Assembly: GCA_010024215.1 (NCBI GenBank)
Contig: RGHK01000003.1
Coordinates: 1-21,057, forward strand
Reading direction: 5' to 3'
Length of the DNA stretch: 21,057 nucleotides
Source: Pseudomonadota bacterium
GTDB taxonomy: Bacteria; Pseudomonadota; Gammaproteobacteria; Magnimaribacterales; D2472
A program made the translations under genes and the position numbers. The notes beneath the pieces were generated by a model. That model had not been told where the DNA came from, did not search any database, and was given only the letters and a program-made list of their open reading frames with translations. Below, in pieces: positions 7,244-15,219 of this stretch; the stretch's first letter is position 1, and each line of letters begins with the position of its first letter.

Positions 7244-8442
7244 TTCTCAGCATGCGCTATTTGAGCTGCAGCAACAAAAACTTCCATTGCAACCTTTAAG
7301 TCACTCTCATTGATGAATGTGGGAGCGATTCTTAGAGTATTATTTTTTGGATCTTTACCGTATGGATGCGTTGCTCCAGCAGGAGTTAAAAGAACTCCAG
7401 CTTCTTTACACAACTCTACTATTCTTGATGCTATACCTTTTTTTGATGTAAAGGTAATAAAATATCCACCGGTTGGTTGAGAATATTCTCCTATTTCCTT
7501 ATCAAGAGTTTCTAATGCTTTATAAGCTATTTCAAATTTAGGCCTTACTAAATCGGCATGTTTTTTCATATGATCTTTAATAGCATTTAAATCTTTAAAA
7601 AATTGAGTATGTCTTTTTTGGTTTACCTTATCAGGACATATCACCATAGAACCCCTAATCCTTTTAATTAAATCTAAGTTTTCACTTGCGGCCACCATAA
7701 ACGACAGACCACCACCCCCAAAGGTAACCTTAGAAAAAGATGTAACAACCACCGTTTGATTCGTTGTGCTATTTCGTTCTGCTAATTTCCAAACAGGGGT
7801 TTGGTTTTTTGTAGGAAGAAAGTCATGAACCAGGTAAGCATGATCAAACAAAAAAAGAAAATCTTCAGAATATTTTTTACCAATTTTAAATAGCTGATTT
7901 ATATTTTCATCACTATAAACTTCTCCAGACGGATTCGAATGACGAGGCACACATATTATTCCAAGAACATTTGAATTATTGTGAAGCACCTCTGAAAGCA
8001 TCTCGGTATCAATACCGTCTTCTTCTAAAGGAACTGTTATCATCTCAATACCAAAATCTTCTAACATACGAAAATGTCTATCAAATCCTGGAACGGGACA
8101 AATAAATTTAGGATTTTCTATGTCTCTCCATGGCAGAGGTTTAGCAAATAGATATTTTGAAAGAATCATCTGATAAGTAAGCATTAAACTAGATTGCTCG
8201 CCAGTAATTACATTTTCAAAAGGAGCGGACAGGACTTCTGATCCAAGAACTCTTGCATCTTTGATGCCATGGGGCTCACCATAGTTTCTTAAATCTACAT
8301 TTCCATCAAAAGGCTCAACACTCATGCTTAACAAACCATTAGCTAAATCTAATTGAGATGCATCCGGTTTTCCTCTTGTGATATCAATAGAAAGACCTTG
8401 CGCCTTAATTTGTTCAAAATAAGTTAGAATGTTGTCTGACAT
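7240..8442 (-). CDS. Aspartate aminotransferase, class Ic (Corynebacterium AspT type)
   Basis: A PLP-dependent fold-type I aminotransferase of 400 residues. It matches the unusual AspT of Corynebacterium glutamicum and the PF12897 group rather than the E. coli AspC group: IDITRGKPDASQLDLANGLL near 19-38, RNYG at 52-55, FICPVPGFDRHF at 113-124, VPRHSNPSGE with Asn170-Pro171, FDHAYLVHD with Asp200 and Tyr203, and the PLP-binding Lys238 in SFSKVTFGGGG. C-terminal TLRIAPTF holds the substrate carboxylate-binding Arg. It would interconvert aspartate and oxaloacetate with glutamate. The ATG at 8442 lacks a Shine-Dalgarno. The 73-bp spacer to rmuC contains back-to-back -10-like sequences. Confidence 0.9.
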   Translation of the reverse strand: MSDNILTYFEQIKAQGLSIDITRGKPDASQLDLANGLLSMSVEPFDGNVDLRNYGEPHGIKDARVLGSEVLSAPFENVITGEQSSLMLTYQMILSKYLFAKPLPWRDIENPKFICPVPGFDRHFRMLEDFGIEMITVPLEEDGIDTEMLSEVLHNNSNVLGIICVPRHSNPSGEVYSDENINQLFKIGKKYSEDFLFLFDHAYLVHDFLPTKNQTPVWKLAERNSTTNQTVVVTSFSKVTFGGGGLSFMVAASENLDLIKRIRGSMVICPDKVNQKRHTQFFKDLNAIKDHMKKHADLVRPKFEIAYKALETLDKEIGEYSQPTGGYFITFTSKKGIASRIVELCKEAGVLLTPAGATHPYGKDPKNNTLRIAPTFINESDLKVAMEVFVAAAQIAHAEN

Positions 8443-8472
8443 AGGGCATATTTTATAGGATTAAATCATTAG

Positions 8473-8486
8473 TGGTATATATTATA
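8473..8486. promoter_or_regulatory. Candidate overlapping divergent -10 elements (aminotransferase / rmuC)
   Basis: On the plus strand TGG-TATATA (8473-8481) reads as an extended -10 for rmuC, whose ATG is 35-40 bp downstream. On the minus strand, 8486-8481 reads TATAAT, about 40 bp before the aminotransferase ATG. The two would overlap and so compete for polymerase. AT-rich context makes this tentative. Confidence 0.3.
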
Positions 8487-8515
8487 AGAAGATTTAAAAC
8501 TTTCTTGGACTAAAG

Positions 8516-9412
8516 ATGAATTTGTGGGTTATTGCAGTCATATTAATAATAATTATTTCGTTATTAATCACTATTATCTACTTGCAGATTCAAAGCTCTT
8601 CAAATACTGAAAAGGACAAGGAATCAATTAAGGAGTTGGATCGAGTTTTAGGTAAACAAGAAGATACTCTACTGGATTTAACAAAAGACATTCAGTCTTT
8701 TCATGATCCTTTAAATAAATTAAGACGATATTTATCTGGAGGAACCCTTGCAGGAAAATTTGGAGAATGGTCTCTTGAATCAATAATGCAAGATATATTC
8801 AATCCAAATCAATATGTTAAAAATGCAGAGGTGATTAAAGGTTCTGGTAAAAGAGTTGAGTTTGTTTTAAAAATGCCTGAAGGACTTTTGCTGCCTATTG
8901 ATGCTAAATTTCCGTCTGGACTTTATGACACATATTTAAACTCAATTGACCAAACAGATGAAAGATTAATTAAAAAATCCATAGACGATATTAAAAGGCA
9001 TGTCATAAAAGACGCCTCTGATATTCAAGAGAAGTATATTCAATCAGGTGTAACAGTAGATCTTGGAGTTATGTATATACCAAGCGAATCTTTAATGCAG
9101 TTAATTGATTCTATAGAAAATCTTAGAGAATCTATTTTTAGAGATAACAGAGTTCTCATTATGGGGCCAAATTCACTAGCTGCTTATCTAATAAGCGTTC
9201 ACATGGGCTTTAGAACTCTTGCTCTCAATAATAGAGCTGGAGAAATAATGGAAGAATTTGGCAAGTTAAAAAAAGAATTTGAAAAATTTGGGAGTTCTAC
9301 TGAAGAGTTACTTAAAAAAGCAGATGCAATGCTTAAGGCAGTCAATGAGCACGCTACAAGAGAGCGACAAATGAATAAAGCAATAAAAAATATGGACCAG
9401 TTAGATAATTAA
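8516..9412 (+). CDS. rmuC: RmuC-family DNA recombination protein, short form
   Basis: A 298-residue protein with an N-terminal membrane anchor (about 3-25), a short coiled segment, and the RmuC domain: GTLAGKFGEWSLESIMQDIF near 76-95, KRVEFVLKMPEG, and the strongly conserved IDAKFPSGLYD. Later blocks VDLGVMYIPSES and VLIMGPNSLAAYL are also family features. RmuC limits recombination at inverted repeats and has a PD-(D/E)xK-like nuclease fold; the mechanism is not settled. E. coli RmuC is about 475 residues; here most of the long N-terminal coiled coil is missing while the conserved core is retained. TAA interlocks with the convergent FTR1 gene stop (TTAA at 9409-9412). Confidence 0.9.
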   Translation: MNLWVIAVILIIIISLLITIIYLQIQSSSNTEKDKESIKELDRVLGKQEDTLLDLTKDIQSFHDPLNKLRRYLSGGTLAGKFGEWSLESIMQDIFNPNQYVKNAEVIKGSGKRVEFVLKMPEGLLLPIDAKFPSGLYDTYLNSIDQTDERLIKKSIDDIKRHVIKDASDIQEKYIQSGVTVDLGVMYIPSESLMQLIDSIENLRESIFRDNRVLIMGPNSLAAYLISVHMGFRTLALNNRAGEIMEEFGKLKKEFEKFGSSTEELLKKADAMLKAVNEHATRERQMNKAIKNMDQLDN

Positions 9413-10248
9413 AAATAAAAACGTCTCCACATATTTAATCCAAAAAATAAAGCACAAACCCACAGAATAACTTCAGGAACATTTGGATTACTGTTGTATC
9501 CAAAAAATCCTTTTAAGAAAACACCCACAAAACCCTTATCATGGAGAGGATGGTAAATATTTTGTCCTTGGTCATTAATTTCAGGCTTCAAAATATCCCA
9601 AGGTCTATAAATTTCTGTTTTTTCAATCTGCTCTGATTTAACTAAATACTCTTCAACTTCATGAGTACCATAGGCAACCATCCCAGCTGATAAGAAAACT
9701 AATAATAGAGTTGTGTATTTAAAAACATATCTTAAATTTATTTTCCTGCCCTGAAGAACGATTAAATAACCTATTAATATTGCGAGAGCTGCGCCTGTTA
9801 TAAAACCTATGTATGAAAATGATCCGGTAATAGAGAAACTTGAAATTAAAAAAACTGCTGTTTCGAATCCCTCTCTTAAGATAGCAAAAAAGACAACAAG
9901 AAATACGCCCCATGAAGATAATTTAATTGCATTTAAGGTCTTACCCTCAAGCTCTTTTCTGTCACTAACATGTTTGGAAAGCCAAAAAATAACGTACCAA
10001 ATTAAAATAGCTGTTAAATAAAGGAAAATTCCTTCAAATAAAGCAGCGGTAGAGTCATTGCCAAGAGATTCTTTGGCAGCCAAAACAAAGTAACCTACCA
10101 ATATACTTGCAACTATTGCAGCAAAAACACCCATCCATAGTTTATAAAAATGACTTAACTGATTGGATTTTTCTAAGATTAAATAAATAATACCAACAAC
10201 AAGAGAAGCTTCTAAAACTTCTCTAAATACAATAATAAATTCGCTCAT
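9409..10248 (-). CDS. FTR1/EfeU-family iron permease
   Basis: An integral membrane protein of 279 residues with about seven hydrophobic segments. It carries the two iron-binding REXXE motifs of FTR1 permeases: REVLE at 9-13 in the first helix and REGFE at 125-129 in the fourth. HEVEEYLV at 196-203 is also typical of bacterial members. These permeases import iron across the inner membrane, in other systems together with a ferroxidase or an EfeO/EfeB pair; none is seen next door. A strong Fur box lies 23-42 bp upstream of the ATG at 10248, which supports iron repression and the iron assignment. A ribosome binding site AAGGAT precedes the ATG. Gene end interlocks with rmuC. Confidence 0.93.
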   Translation of the reverse strand: MSEFIIVFREVLEASLVVGIIYLILEKSNQLSHFYKLWMGVFAAIVASILVGYFVLAAKESLGNDSTAALFEGIFLYLTAILIWYVIFWLSKHVSDRKELEGKTLNAIKLSSWGVFLVVFFAILREGFETAVFLISSFSITGSFSYIGFITGAALAILIGYLIVLQGRKINLRYVFKYTTLLLVFLSAGMVAYGTHEVEEYLVKSEQIEKTEIYRPWDILKPEINDQGQNIYHPLHDKGFVGVFLKGFFGYNSNPNVPEVILWVCALFFGLNMWRRFYF

Positions 10249-10270
10249 GCGTATATCCTTAGGGTTTCTA

Positions 10271-10290
10271 AATGAGAATGATTCTTATTT
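10271..10290. promoter_or_regulatory. Fur box upstream of the FTR1 permease
   Basis: AATGAGAATGATTCTTATTT is a near-perfect inverted repeat: TGAGAAT (10273-10279), central G, ATTCTTA (10281-10287). Against the 7-1-7 Fur consensus TGATAAT-n-ATTATCA it matches 11 of 14 positions. It sits 23-42 bp upstream of the permease start codon, where a bound repressor would block transcription. It is 88-107 bp before the divergent dadA-like gene, whose regulation by it is uncertain. Confidence 0.85.
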
Positions 10291-10377
10291 AGATTGTAAC
10301 CAAATTTTAACTAAATAAAAAGCAAGTTTTTAATATTAATTAGTCGCTTTTATTTAATTTTGTTGAGACAATGCATT

Positions 10378-11613
10378 ATGAAAAAAATTGCTGTAATAGG
10401 TGCTGGAATCGCAGGCACTACTACGGCTTATGCGCTTTTAAAAAAAGGTCATAGCGTAACTATTATTGACTCCAGAAGATATCCTGCAATGGCAACAAGC
10501 TATGCTAATGGAGGACAGTTAAGTGCCAGCAATGCAGAAACCTGGAATACAACAAAGAATGTCATCAGTGGAATTAAATGGATGTTTACTCCTGATGCTC
10601 CTCTATTATTTAATCCATCACCTGAGATTCAAAAATATAAATGGATGCTTGGATTTCTATGGGCAACTATAAAAGGTGAACATAAAAAAAATACTCTTGA
10701 AACAATCGATATTGCAAAAAAAGCTAGAGAAATATACTTCAAAATAGCTGATGAGGAAGGAATAGAGTTTGAATTACTTAAGAAAGGCATTCTAAGATTC
10801 TATGACAATGAAAAAGAATTCAAATTAGATAAAGAAAAAGTTTCATGGCTTGATCAAGAAGGAATGGAGTGGGATATATTAACAACCGATGAAGTTAAAG
10901 AAATAGAGCCAGCTTTCGAAAATAATAAAAATTATGAAAAAATACTTGGCGGAATATATACCAAATCCGATGCTAGTGGAGATATTCATAAGTTTTGTAC
11001 AAATCTAGAAAAAGTTCTTGTAGAAAAGTACTCAGCAACACTTCAACTTAAAACAACTGTTGAGCACATAACCAAGCAGCAAGATAAGCTTGTACTAACC
11101 ATGAGGCATGAAAATGAAATAATTAACGATTCATTTGATAACGTTGTTGTTTGTGCTGGGGTTAATACACAAAACTTTGCAAATATGCTTGGTGATAAAA
11201 TGAATATATATCCGGTTAAGGGGTATAGCGTCACAATTGATCTTAAAGACGATATATCCAAGCAATGTGCGCCAACAGTATCATTAATTGACCAACCGGT
11301 AAAAATTGTTGCTAGCAGGCTTGGTGATAGATTTAGAGTTGCTGGCACAGCAGAGCTTGCTGGAATTAACACCGATATAAGGCAAGACAGAATTAAACCT
11401 TTGCTTAGATGGGTTGAAAAATATTTCCCTAACGTCAGTACTGAAACATATACTCCGTGGGCTGGGCTGAGACCCATGACTCCAAACATGATGCCAATAA
11501 CTAAAGAAAGTAAAACCAGCGGGGTCTATTATCATGCAGGTCATGGTCATCTAGGTTGGACATTGAGCGCACAAACAGCCCAAGTTGTTGCCGATAAAAT
11601 AGATTCTACTTAA
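10378..11613 (+). CDS. dadA: D-amino-acid dehydrogenase-like FAD oxidoreductase (DadA family)
   Basis: A 411-residue flavoprotein of the DAO family. FAD-binding GAGIAG lies at 8-13 with an acidic residue (Asp31) at the end of strand 2, SYANGGQLSASNAETW at 41-56 is the DadA-type active-site block, VVVCAGVNTQ is the second FAD strand, and the C-terminal GLRPMTPNMMPI and HAGHGHLGWTLSAQTA bind the flavin. It should oxidatively deaminate D-amino acids (D-alanine-like) to 2-oxo acids, passing electrons to the respiratory chain. The ATG at 10378 is chosen over in-frame TTG at 10360 because only it gives the normal MKKIAVIGAG start. No partner alanine racemase or second subunit is nearby. TAA interlocks with the convergent HAD gene (TTAA at 11610-11613). 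The exact substrate is inferred. Confidence 0.88.
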   Translation: MKKIAVIGAGIAGTTTAYALLKKGHSVTIIDSRRYPAMATSYANGGQLSASNAETWNTTKNVISGIKWMFTPDAPLLFNPSPEIQKYKWMLGFLWATIKGEHKKNTLETIDIAKKAREIYFKIADEEGIEFELLKKGILRFYDNEKEFKLDKEKVSWLDQEGMEWDILTTDEVKEIEPAFENNKNYEKILGGIYTKSDASGDIHKFCTNLEKVLVEKYSATLQLKTTVEHITKQQDKLVLTMRHENEIINDSFDNVVVCAGVNTQNFANMLGDKMNIYPVKGYSVTIDLKDDISKQCAPTVSLIDQPVKIVASRLGDRFRVAGTAELAGINTDIRQDRIKPLLRWVEKYFPNVSTETYTPWAGLRPMTPNMMPITKESKTSGVYYHAGHGHLGWTLSAQTAQVVADKIDST

Positions 11614-12272
11614 GGCAAATCAACGATTTCCCAAGACCGTTTTTCGCACTCCTCTCGCAATTTATTATCAGGATTTACACCAATTGGTTTCGTGACAGCT
11701 GCTAATAAAGGTAGGTCATTTATTGAATCAGAATAAAATGTGGTATTTTTAAAATCATTAAAGTTGTTATTAAGCATCCACTCTGTAACTTTTTCTAATT
11801 TCCCCAACCCCAATGCAGGCGTATCTTTGCATTTTCCAGAATATACACCATCAATTATTTCAACCTCGGTTGCTACAATATTTTCAAAACCCAGCCTCTT
11901 GGCAATGGGATTCACAATTACAGAATTAGTAGCAGAGGCAAGTAACATGACATCGTTATTATGATGGTGCTTATGTAAAAGCCTTAAAGCATATACATTT
12001 ATCATTGGTTCTATAACTGAAGACATAAATTTAGTTATAAGGCCTTCGAGATCATCTGGTTTTTTACCTTTTATTGTGGATAGAGCAAACTCAGCCCACT
12101 CATCATAATCTAAATTTCCCTCATAATACTTGTCGTAGAAGTACTGATTTTTTCTTTCATATTCATCCTTATCTACATATTCAATATCAATTAAAAAATT
12201 AATCCATGAATAATCAGAATCTCCATTAAGAATGGTATTATCTAAATCGAATATTGCTAAATTTCTTTTCAT
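11610..12272 (-). CDS. HAD-superfamily IB phosphatase (SerB-like)
   Basis: A 220-residue haloacid-dehalogenase-type hydrolase. Motif I is FDLDNT with Asp9 nucleophile and Asp11; motif II SAT at 113-115; Lys158 and motif III/IV YSDSINDLPLL with Asp182 and Asp186 holding Mg. Residues 20-90 form the helical cap of subclass IB. Such proteins dephosphorylate small substrates (phosphoserine-like, histidinol phosphate-like), but I cannot name the substrate. Gammaproteobacteria such as Pseudomonas also have a HAD-IB gene next to rppH, so this neighbourhood is conserved. Its ATG is 18 bp from the rppH ATG, with no Shine-Dalgarno, so both genes may be near leaderless. Confidence 0.9.
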   Translation of the reverse strand: MKRNLAIFDLDNTILNGDSDYSWINFLIDIEYVDKDEYERKNQYFYDKYYEGNLDYDEWAEFALSTIKGKKPDDLEGLITKFMSSVIEPMINVYALRLLHKHHHNNDVMLLASATNSVIVNPIAKRLGFENIVATEVEIIDGVYSGKCKDTPALGLGKLEKVTEWMLNNNFNDFKNTTFYSDSINDLPLLAAVTKPIGVNPDNKLREECEKRSWEIVDLP

Positions 12273-12290
12273 AAAATAATAATTTATACA

Positions 12291-12779
12291 ATGATAAATG
12301 AACCAGGATATAGATTAAACGTTGGTCTAATTGTTATCAATGATAAAGGTAAATTGTTGCTATGCAAAAGAAAAAATATAGACAGTTGGCAATTTCCTCA
12401 AGGGGGTATAGATTTTGGTGAAACTCCTTTAAAAGCTTCAAAAAGAGAATTATATGAAGAGGTAGGTATAAAAAGTGGTGACGTAAAACTAATTTCTTCA
12501 ACAAATGAGTGGTTTAAATATGATGTACCTCATGAAAAAAGAAAAAATCATTTTCTTAAAAAGAGTTTTAAAGGTCAAAAACAAAAATGGTTCATGTTTA
12601 AGCTTATATCTGATGTAAAAATACATTTTAAAAATGATCCAGACAATGAGTTTATTGATTTCAAATGGGTTCCATATTGGTATCCTTTATATGCTATTGT
12701 TGAATTTAAAAAAGAGGTATATCGCGCAGCTCTAAATGCACTTAGAGATGATTTTTGTAATGAAATAAACAATGATTGA
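12291..12779 (+). CDS. rppH: RNA pyrophosphohydrolase RppH (Nudix)
   Basis: It removes pyrophosphate from the 5' end of triphosphorylated transcripts, starting RNase E-dependent mRNA decay. The N-terminus EPGYRLNVGLIV matches E. coli DDGYRPNVGIVI, SWQFPQGGI precedes the Nudix box, which spans 38-60 (Gly38, Glu44, R52-E53-L54, E56-E57, Gly59). The family's C-terminal WxxYPLYxxVxFKxxVYRxAL block is present, and the length of 162 is standard. It heads a five-gene plus-strand run to folA. The last 8 bp overlap the TSUP gene start. No Shine-Dalgarno is visible; candidate -10 TAAAAT (12272-12277) leaves only a few bases of leader. Confidence 0.96.
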   Translation: MINEPGYRLNVGLIVINDKGKLLLCKRKNIDSWQFPQGGIDFGETPLKASKRELYEEVGIKSGDVKLISSTNEWFKYDVPHEKRKNHFLKKSFKGQKQKWFMFKLISDVKIHFKNDPDNEFIDFKWVPYWYPLYAIVEFKKEVYRAALNALRDDFCNEINND

Positions 12780-13563
12780 AGCATTAATATTATTTGCAGC
12801 TTTAGGAATTTTTGCTGGACTCATAGCAGGAATGTTTGGTGTTGGCGGTGGGATAATCACTGTGCCTGTTTTAGTTGCCTGTTTTATCCAATATGGTTTT
12901 GAAGAAACAATTGTTATTCATATGGCTGTTGGAACATCTTTAGCTTGCATTATATTTACTGGGATATCTTCAGCGAATGCTCACAATAAAAAAGGTGCTA
13001 TAAATTATGAATTCCTAAAACCAATAGCCCTAGGTATAGTGATTGGGGCATTCCTGGGGGCTTTATTCGCAGTTCAACTTAGTGGGGATATCCTTAAAAT
13101 AATCATCGGAATTTTTGCTCTACTTGTTGGCATTCAAATGGGTATTAATAAAGATATACAACTAAAAGAAAGAACAAAAATAAATAAAGAGCCCTACTTT
13201 GTTGGTACTGGAATTGGATTCATGTCATCTATTTTAGGAATTGGTGGAGGAATTTTTTCTGTTCCCTATTTAAAAGCATCTGGATTATCTATGACTTCAA
13301 GCGTCGGAACATCAGCTGCATGCGGTGTACCAATAGCTATTTTTGGTGCATTTGGATATCTAATTTCTGGTGTTAATAATACACTTTTGCCACCGTTAAC
13401 ATTGGGCTATATTTATTTGCCAGCTGTAATTGGAATAAGTTTAACTAGTATAATTGCGGCGAAATATGGAGCGAATATTGCACATCATGTTTCTGAGAAT
13501 ATATTAAAGAAAATGATGGCAAGTCTTATGTTACTAATATTTGTTTATATGGTTTTTTCATGA
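12772..13563 (+). CDS. TSUP / TauE-SafE family membrane permease
   Basis: A 263-residue membrane protein with two homologous halves, each opening with the family glycine motif: GMFGVGGGIITVP at 20-32 and GIGGGIFSVP about 160-169. Roughly eight hydrophobic segments. TSUP proteins move sulfite, sulfoacetate or other organosulfur anions, often as exporters; substrate here is unknown. It starts inside rppH (8-bp overlap) and its TGA overlaps the Lgt ATG (ATGA), so it is translationally coupled in the middle of the rppH-lgt run. Pseudomonas also has a gene of this family just before lgt, which suggests an ancestral gamma arrangement. Confidence 0.93.
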   Translation: MIEALILFAALGIFAGLIAGMFGVGGGIITVPVLVACFIQYGFEETIVIHMAVGTSLACIIFTGISSANAHNKKGAINYEFLKPIALGIVIGAFLGALFAVQLSGDILKIIIGIFALLVGIQMGINKDIQLKERTKINKEPYFVGTGIGFMSSILGIGGGIFSVPYLKASGLSMTSSVGTSAACGVPIAIFGAFGYLISGVNNTLLPPLTLGYIYLPAVIGISLTSIIAAKYGANIAHHVSENILKKMMASLMLLIFVYMVFS

Positions 13564-14357
13564 TTATAGAATTATCAGAATTTTTTAATAATCCCTCACT
13601 AATTGAGATTGGGCCATTGAAAATTCAGTACTATGCTATGACATGGCTATTGTCTGCAATTTTTATATATTTTTTTCTAAAATCTAATCAAATAATGATT
13701 GAGCTTGGACTGAATCATGAAAAAGTTAATGATCTAGTTTTTCTTTATGGTTTGTTTATTGGTGCCATGTGTGGAGGAAGAATTGGATATATGCTGTTCT
13801 ACGGAACAGAACAACTTGTTAGTAATCCGATATCATTATTTTATGTTTGGCAGGGAGGCCTAAGTTTTCATGGTGGCTTAGCTGGAGTGATTGTTAGCTT
13901 CATAGTATTTGCTAAAAAAAATAATATAAGTTTTTTAAGGCTCATGGATGGAGCAGCCCTTGCAATGCCAATAGGCCTTGGTCTTGTAAGGATTGGTAAT
14001 TTTCTTAATGGAGAGTTATATGGAAAGGAAACAAATGGAACCTGGGGTTTTGTTTTTCCAACAGATCCATATGGTCTTCTAAGACATCCATCTCAGTTAT
14101 ATGAGAGCATCGGAGAAGGTATAATTTTATTTCTTTTATTATATTGGATAAACAAGCACACAAAAATTCATGGTGTTGTTTGTTCAAGTTTCTTAATTTT
14201 ATATGGATCTATAAGATTTTTTATTGAGTTTTATAGACAGCCTGATTCACATATTGGATATATCTTTTTTGATTCATTAAGTATGGGGCAGATTCTTTGT
14301 GTTCCTATGATAGTAATTGGATTTATAATGCTATTTTATTCAAGGAAAACTGCATGA
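13560..14357 (+). CDS. lgt: Prolipoprotein diacylglyceryl transferase
   Basis: The first enzyme of lipoprotein maturation, moving diacylglycerol from phosphatidylglycerol to the lipobox cysteine at the inner membrane. All family hallmarks are seen in 265 residues with about seven helices: GGRIGYMLFYG at 72-82, WQGGLSFHGGLAG at 97-109 (His104), the signature GLVRIGNFLNGELYG at 141-155 with Arg144, Asn147, Asn150 and Glu152, RHPSQLYE at 175-182, and a C-terminal Arg in SIRFFIEFYRQPD. The start is the ATG in the ATGA overlap with the TSUP stop; the end overlaps thyA by ATGA in turn. Confidence 0.97.
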   Translation: MIIELSEFFNNPSLIEIGPLKIQYYAMTWLLSAIFIYFFLKSNQIMIELGLNHEKVNDLVFLYGLFIGAMCGGRIGYMLFYGTEQLVSNPISLFYVWQGGLSFHGGLAGVIVSFIVFAKKNNISFLRLMDGAALAMPIGLGLVRIGNFLNGELYGKETNGTWGFVFPTDPYGLLRHPSQLYESIGEGIILFLLLYWINKHTKIHGVVCSSFLILYGSIRFFIEFYRQPDSHIGYIFFDSLSMGQILCVPMIVIGFIMLFYSRKTA

Positions 14358-15217
14358 AAGCTTACCTAGATTTGCTGCAACATATTTTAGAAAATGGCGA
14401 AAAGAGAGAAGACAGAACCAACACAGGCACTATTTCTTCTTTTGGCCATCAACTGTCATTTGACCTTGAGGAAGGCTTTCCTGCTGTAACAACCAAGTCA
14501 CTTGCCTGGAAGGGTGTTGTATCTGAGCTTATATGGTTTTTAGAAGGGTCGAGTGATGAAAGAAGGCTTGCTGAAATAAGATTTGGCAAAAATAGAGAAG
14601 AGCTTACTGATTTAAAAAAATATTCAACCATCTGGACAGATAATGCTGACAACCAAGGCAAAGATCTGGGTTATGAAAATAATGAACTTAGAAAAGAGCT
14701 TGGCCCAGTATATGGTGTCCAGTGGAGAAATTGGGATGGGATTGATCAAATTAAGAACCTAATAACCAACCTAAAAAATAATCCTGATAGCAGAAGGCAT
14801 ATTTTGTCAGCATGGAATGTTGGAAAGATCGATAAAATGGCGTTACCACCTTGTCATGTGATGTCGCAATTTTATATAAGCAATGGAACTATAAGCTGTC
14901 ATATGTATCAAAGAAGTGCAGATATGTTCTTAGGTGTTCCTTTTAATATTGCTAGCTATGCTTTGCTTTTGAGTATATTTGGAAAAATTTTAAATTTAAC
15001 ACCAAAGAAATTCGTTCACTCTTTTGGAGATGCTCATATTTATCTAAATTCTGTTGATCAAGTTAAAGAACAAATATCAAGAGAACCTTTTAAAGCCCCA
15101 AAATTAATTTTGCCAGAACTTAGTTCGCTAGAAGATCTTTCTTCATGCTCAATTGATGACTTTGTGCTTGAGGAATACAAGCATCATCCTGCAATCAAGG
15201 CAAAAATGGCTGTCTAA
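14354..15217 (+). CDS. thyA: Thymidylate synthase
   Basis: It methylates dUMP to dTMP with 5,10-methylene-tetrahydrofolate, releasing dihydrofolate. The 287-residue protein has Arg21 for phosphate binding, PAVTTKSLAWKGVVSELIWFLEG (43-65), SRRHILSAWN at 146-155 with the Arg pair, catalytic Cys167 in LPPCHVM, and QRSADMFLGVPFNIASYALL at 186-205. It carries the roughly 20-residue middle insertion around 78-115 found in longer bacterial ThyA proteins. ATG at 14354 lies in the lgt stop (ATGA); longer upstream frames extend into lgt and lack homology. folA follows after 2 bp, coupling dTMP synthesis to folate recycling. Confidence 0.98.
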   Translation: MKAYLDLLQHILENGEKREDRTNTGTISSFGHQLSFDLEEGFPAVTTKSLAWKGVVSELIWFLEGSSDERRLAEIRFGKNREELTDLKKYSTIWTDNADNQGKDLGYENNELRKELGPVYGVQWRNWDGIDQIKNLITNLKNNPDSRRHILSAWNVGKIDKMALPPCHVMSQFYISNGTISCHMYQRSADMFLGVPFNIASYALLLSIFGKILNLTPKKFVHSFGDAHIYLNSVDQVKEQISREPFKAPKLILPELSSLEDLSSCSIDDFVLEEYKHHPAIKAKMAV

Positions 15218-15219
15218 CA

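Noticed and set aside
11043..11489. 148-codon open frame antisense to the dadA-like gene
   Set aside because: Complement of a confident FAD oxidoreductase; no recognisable motif of its own and no ribosome site.
14297..14353. Longer thyA start extending into lgt
   Set aside because: The extra residues have no resemblance to ThyA, and the ATG at 14354 in the ATGA overlap gives the normal MKAYLDLLQHIL start.
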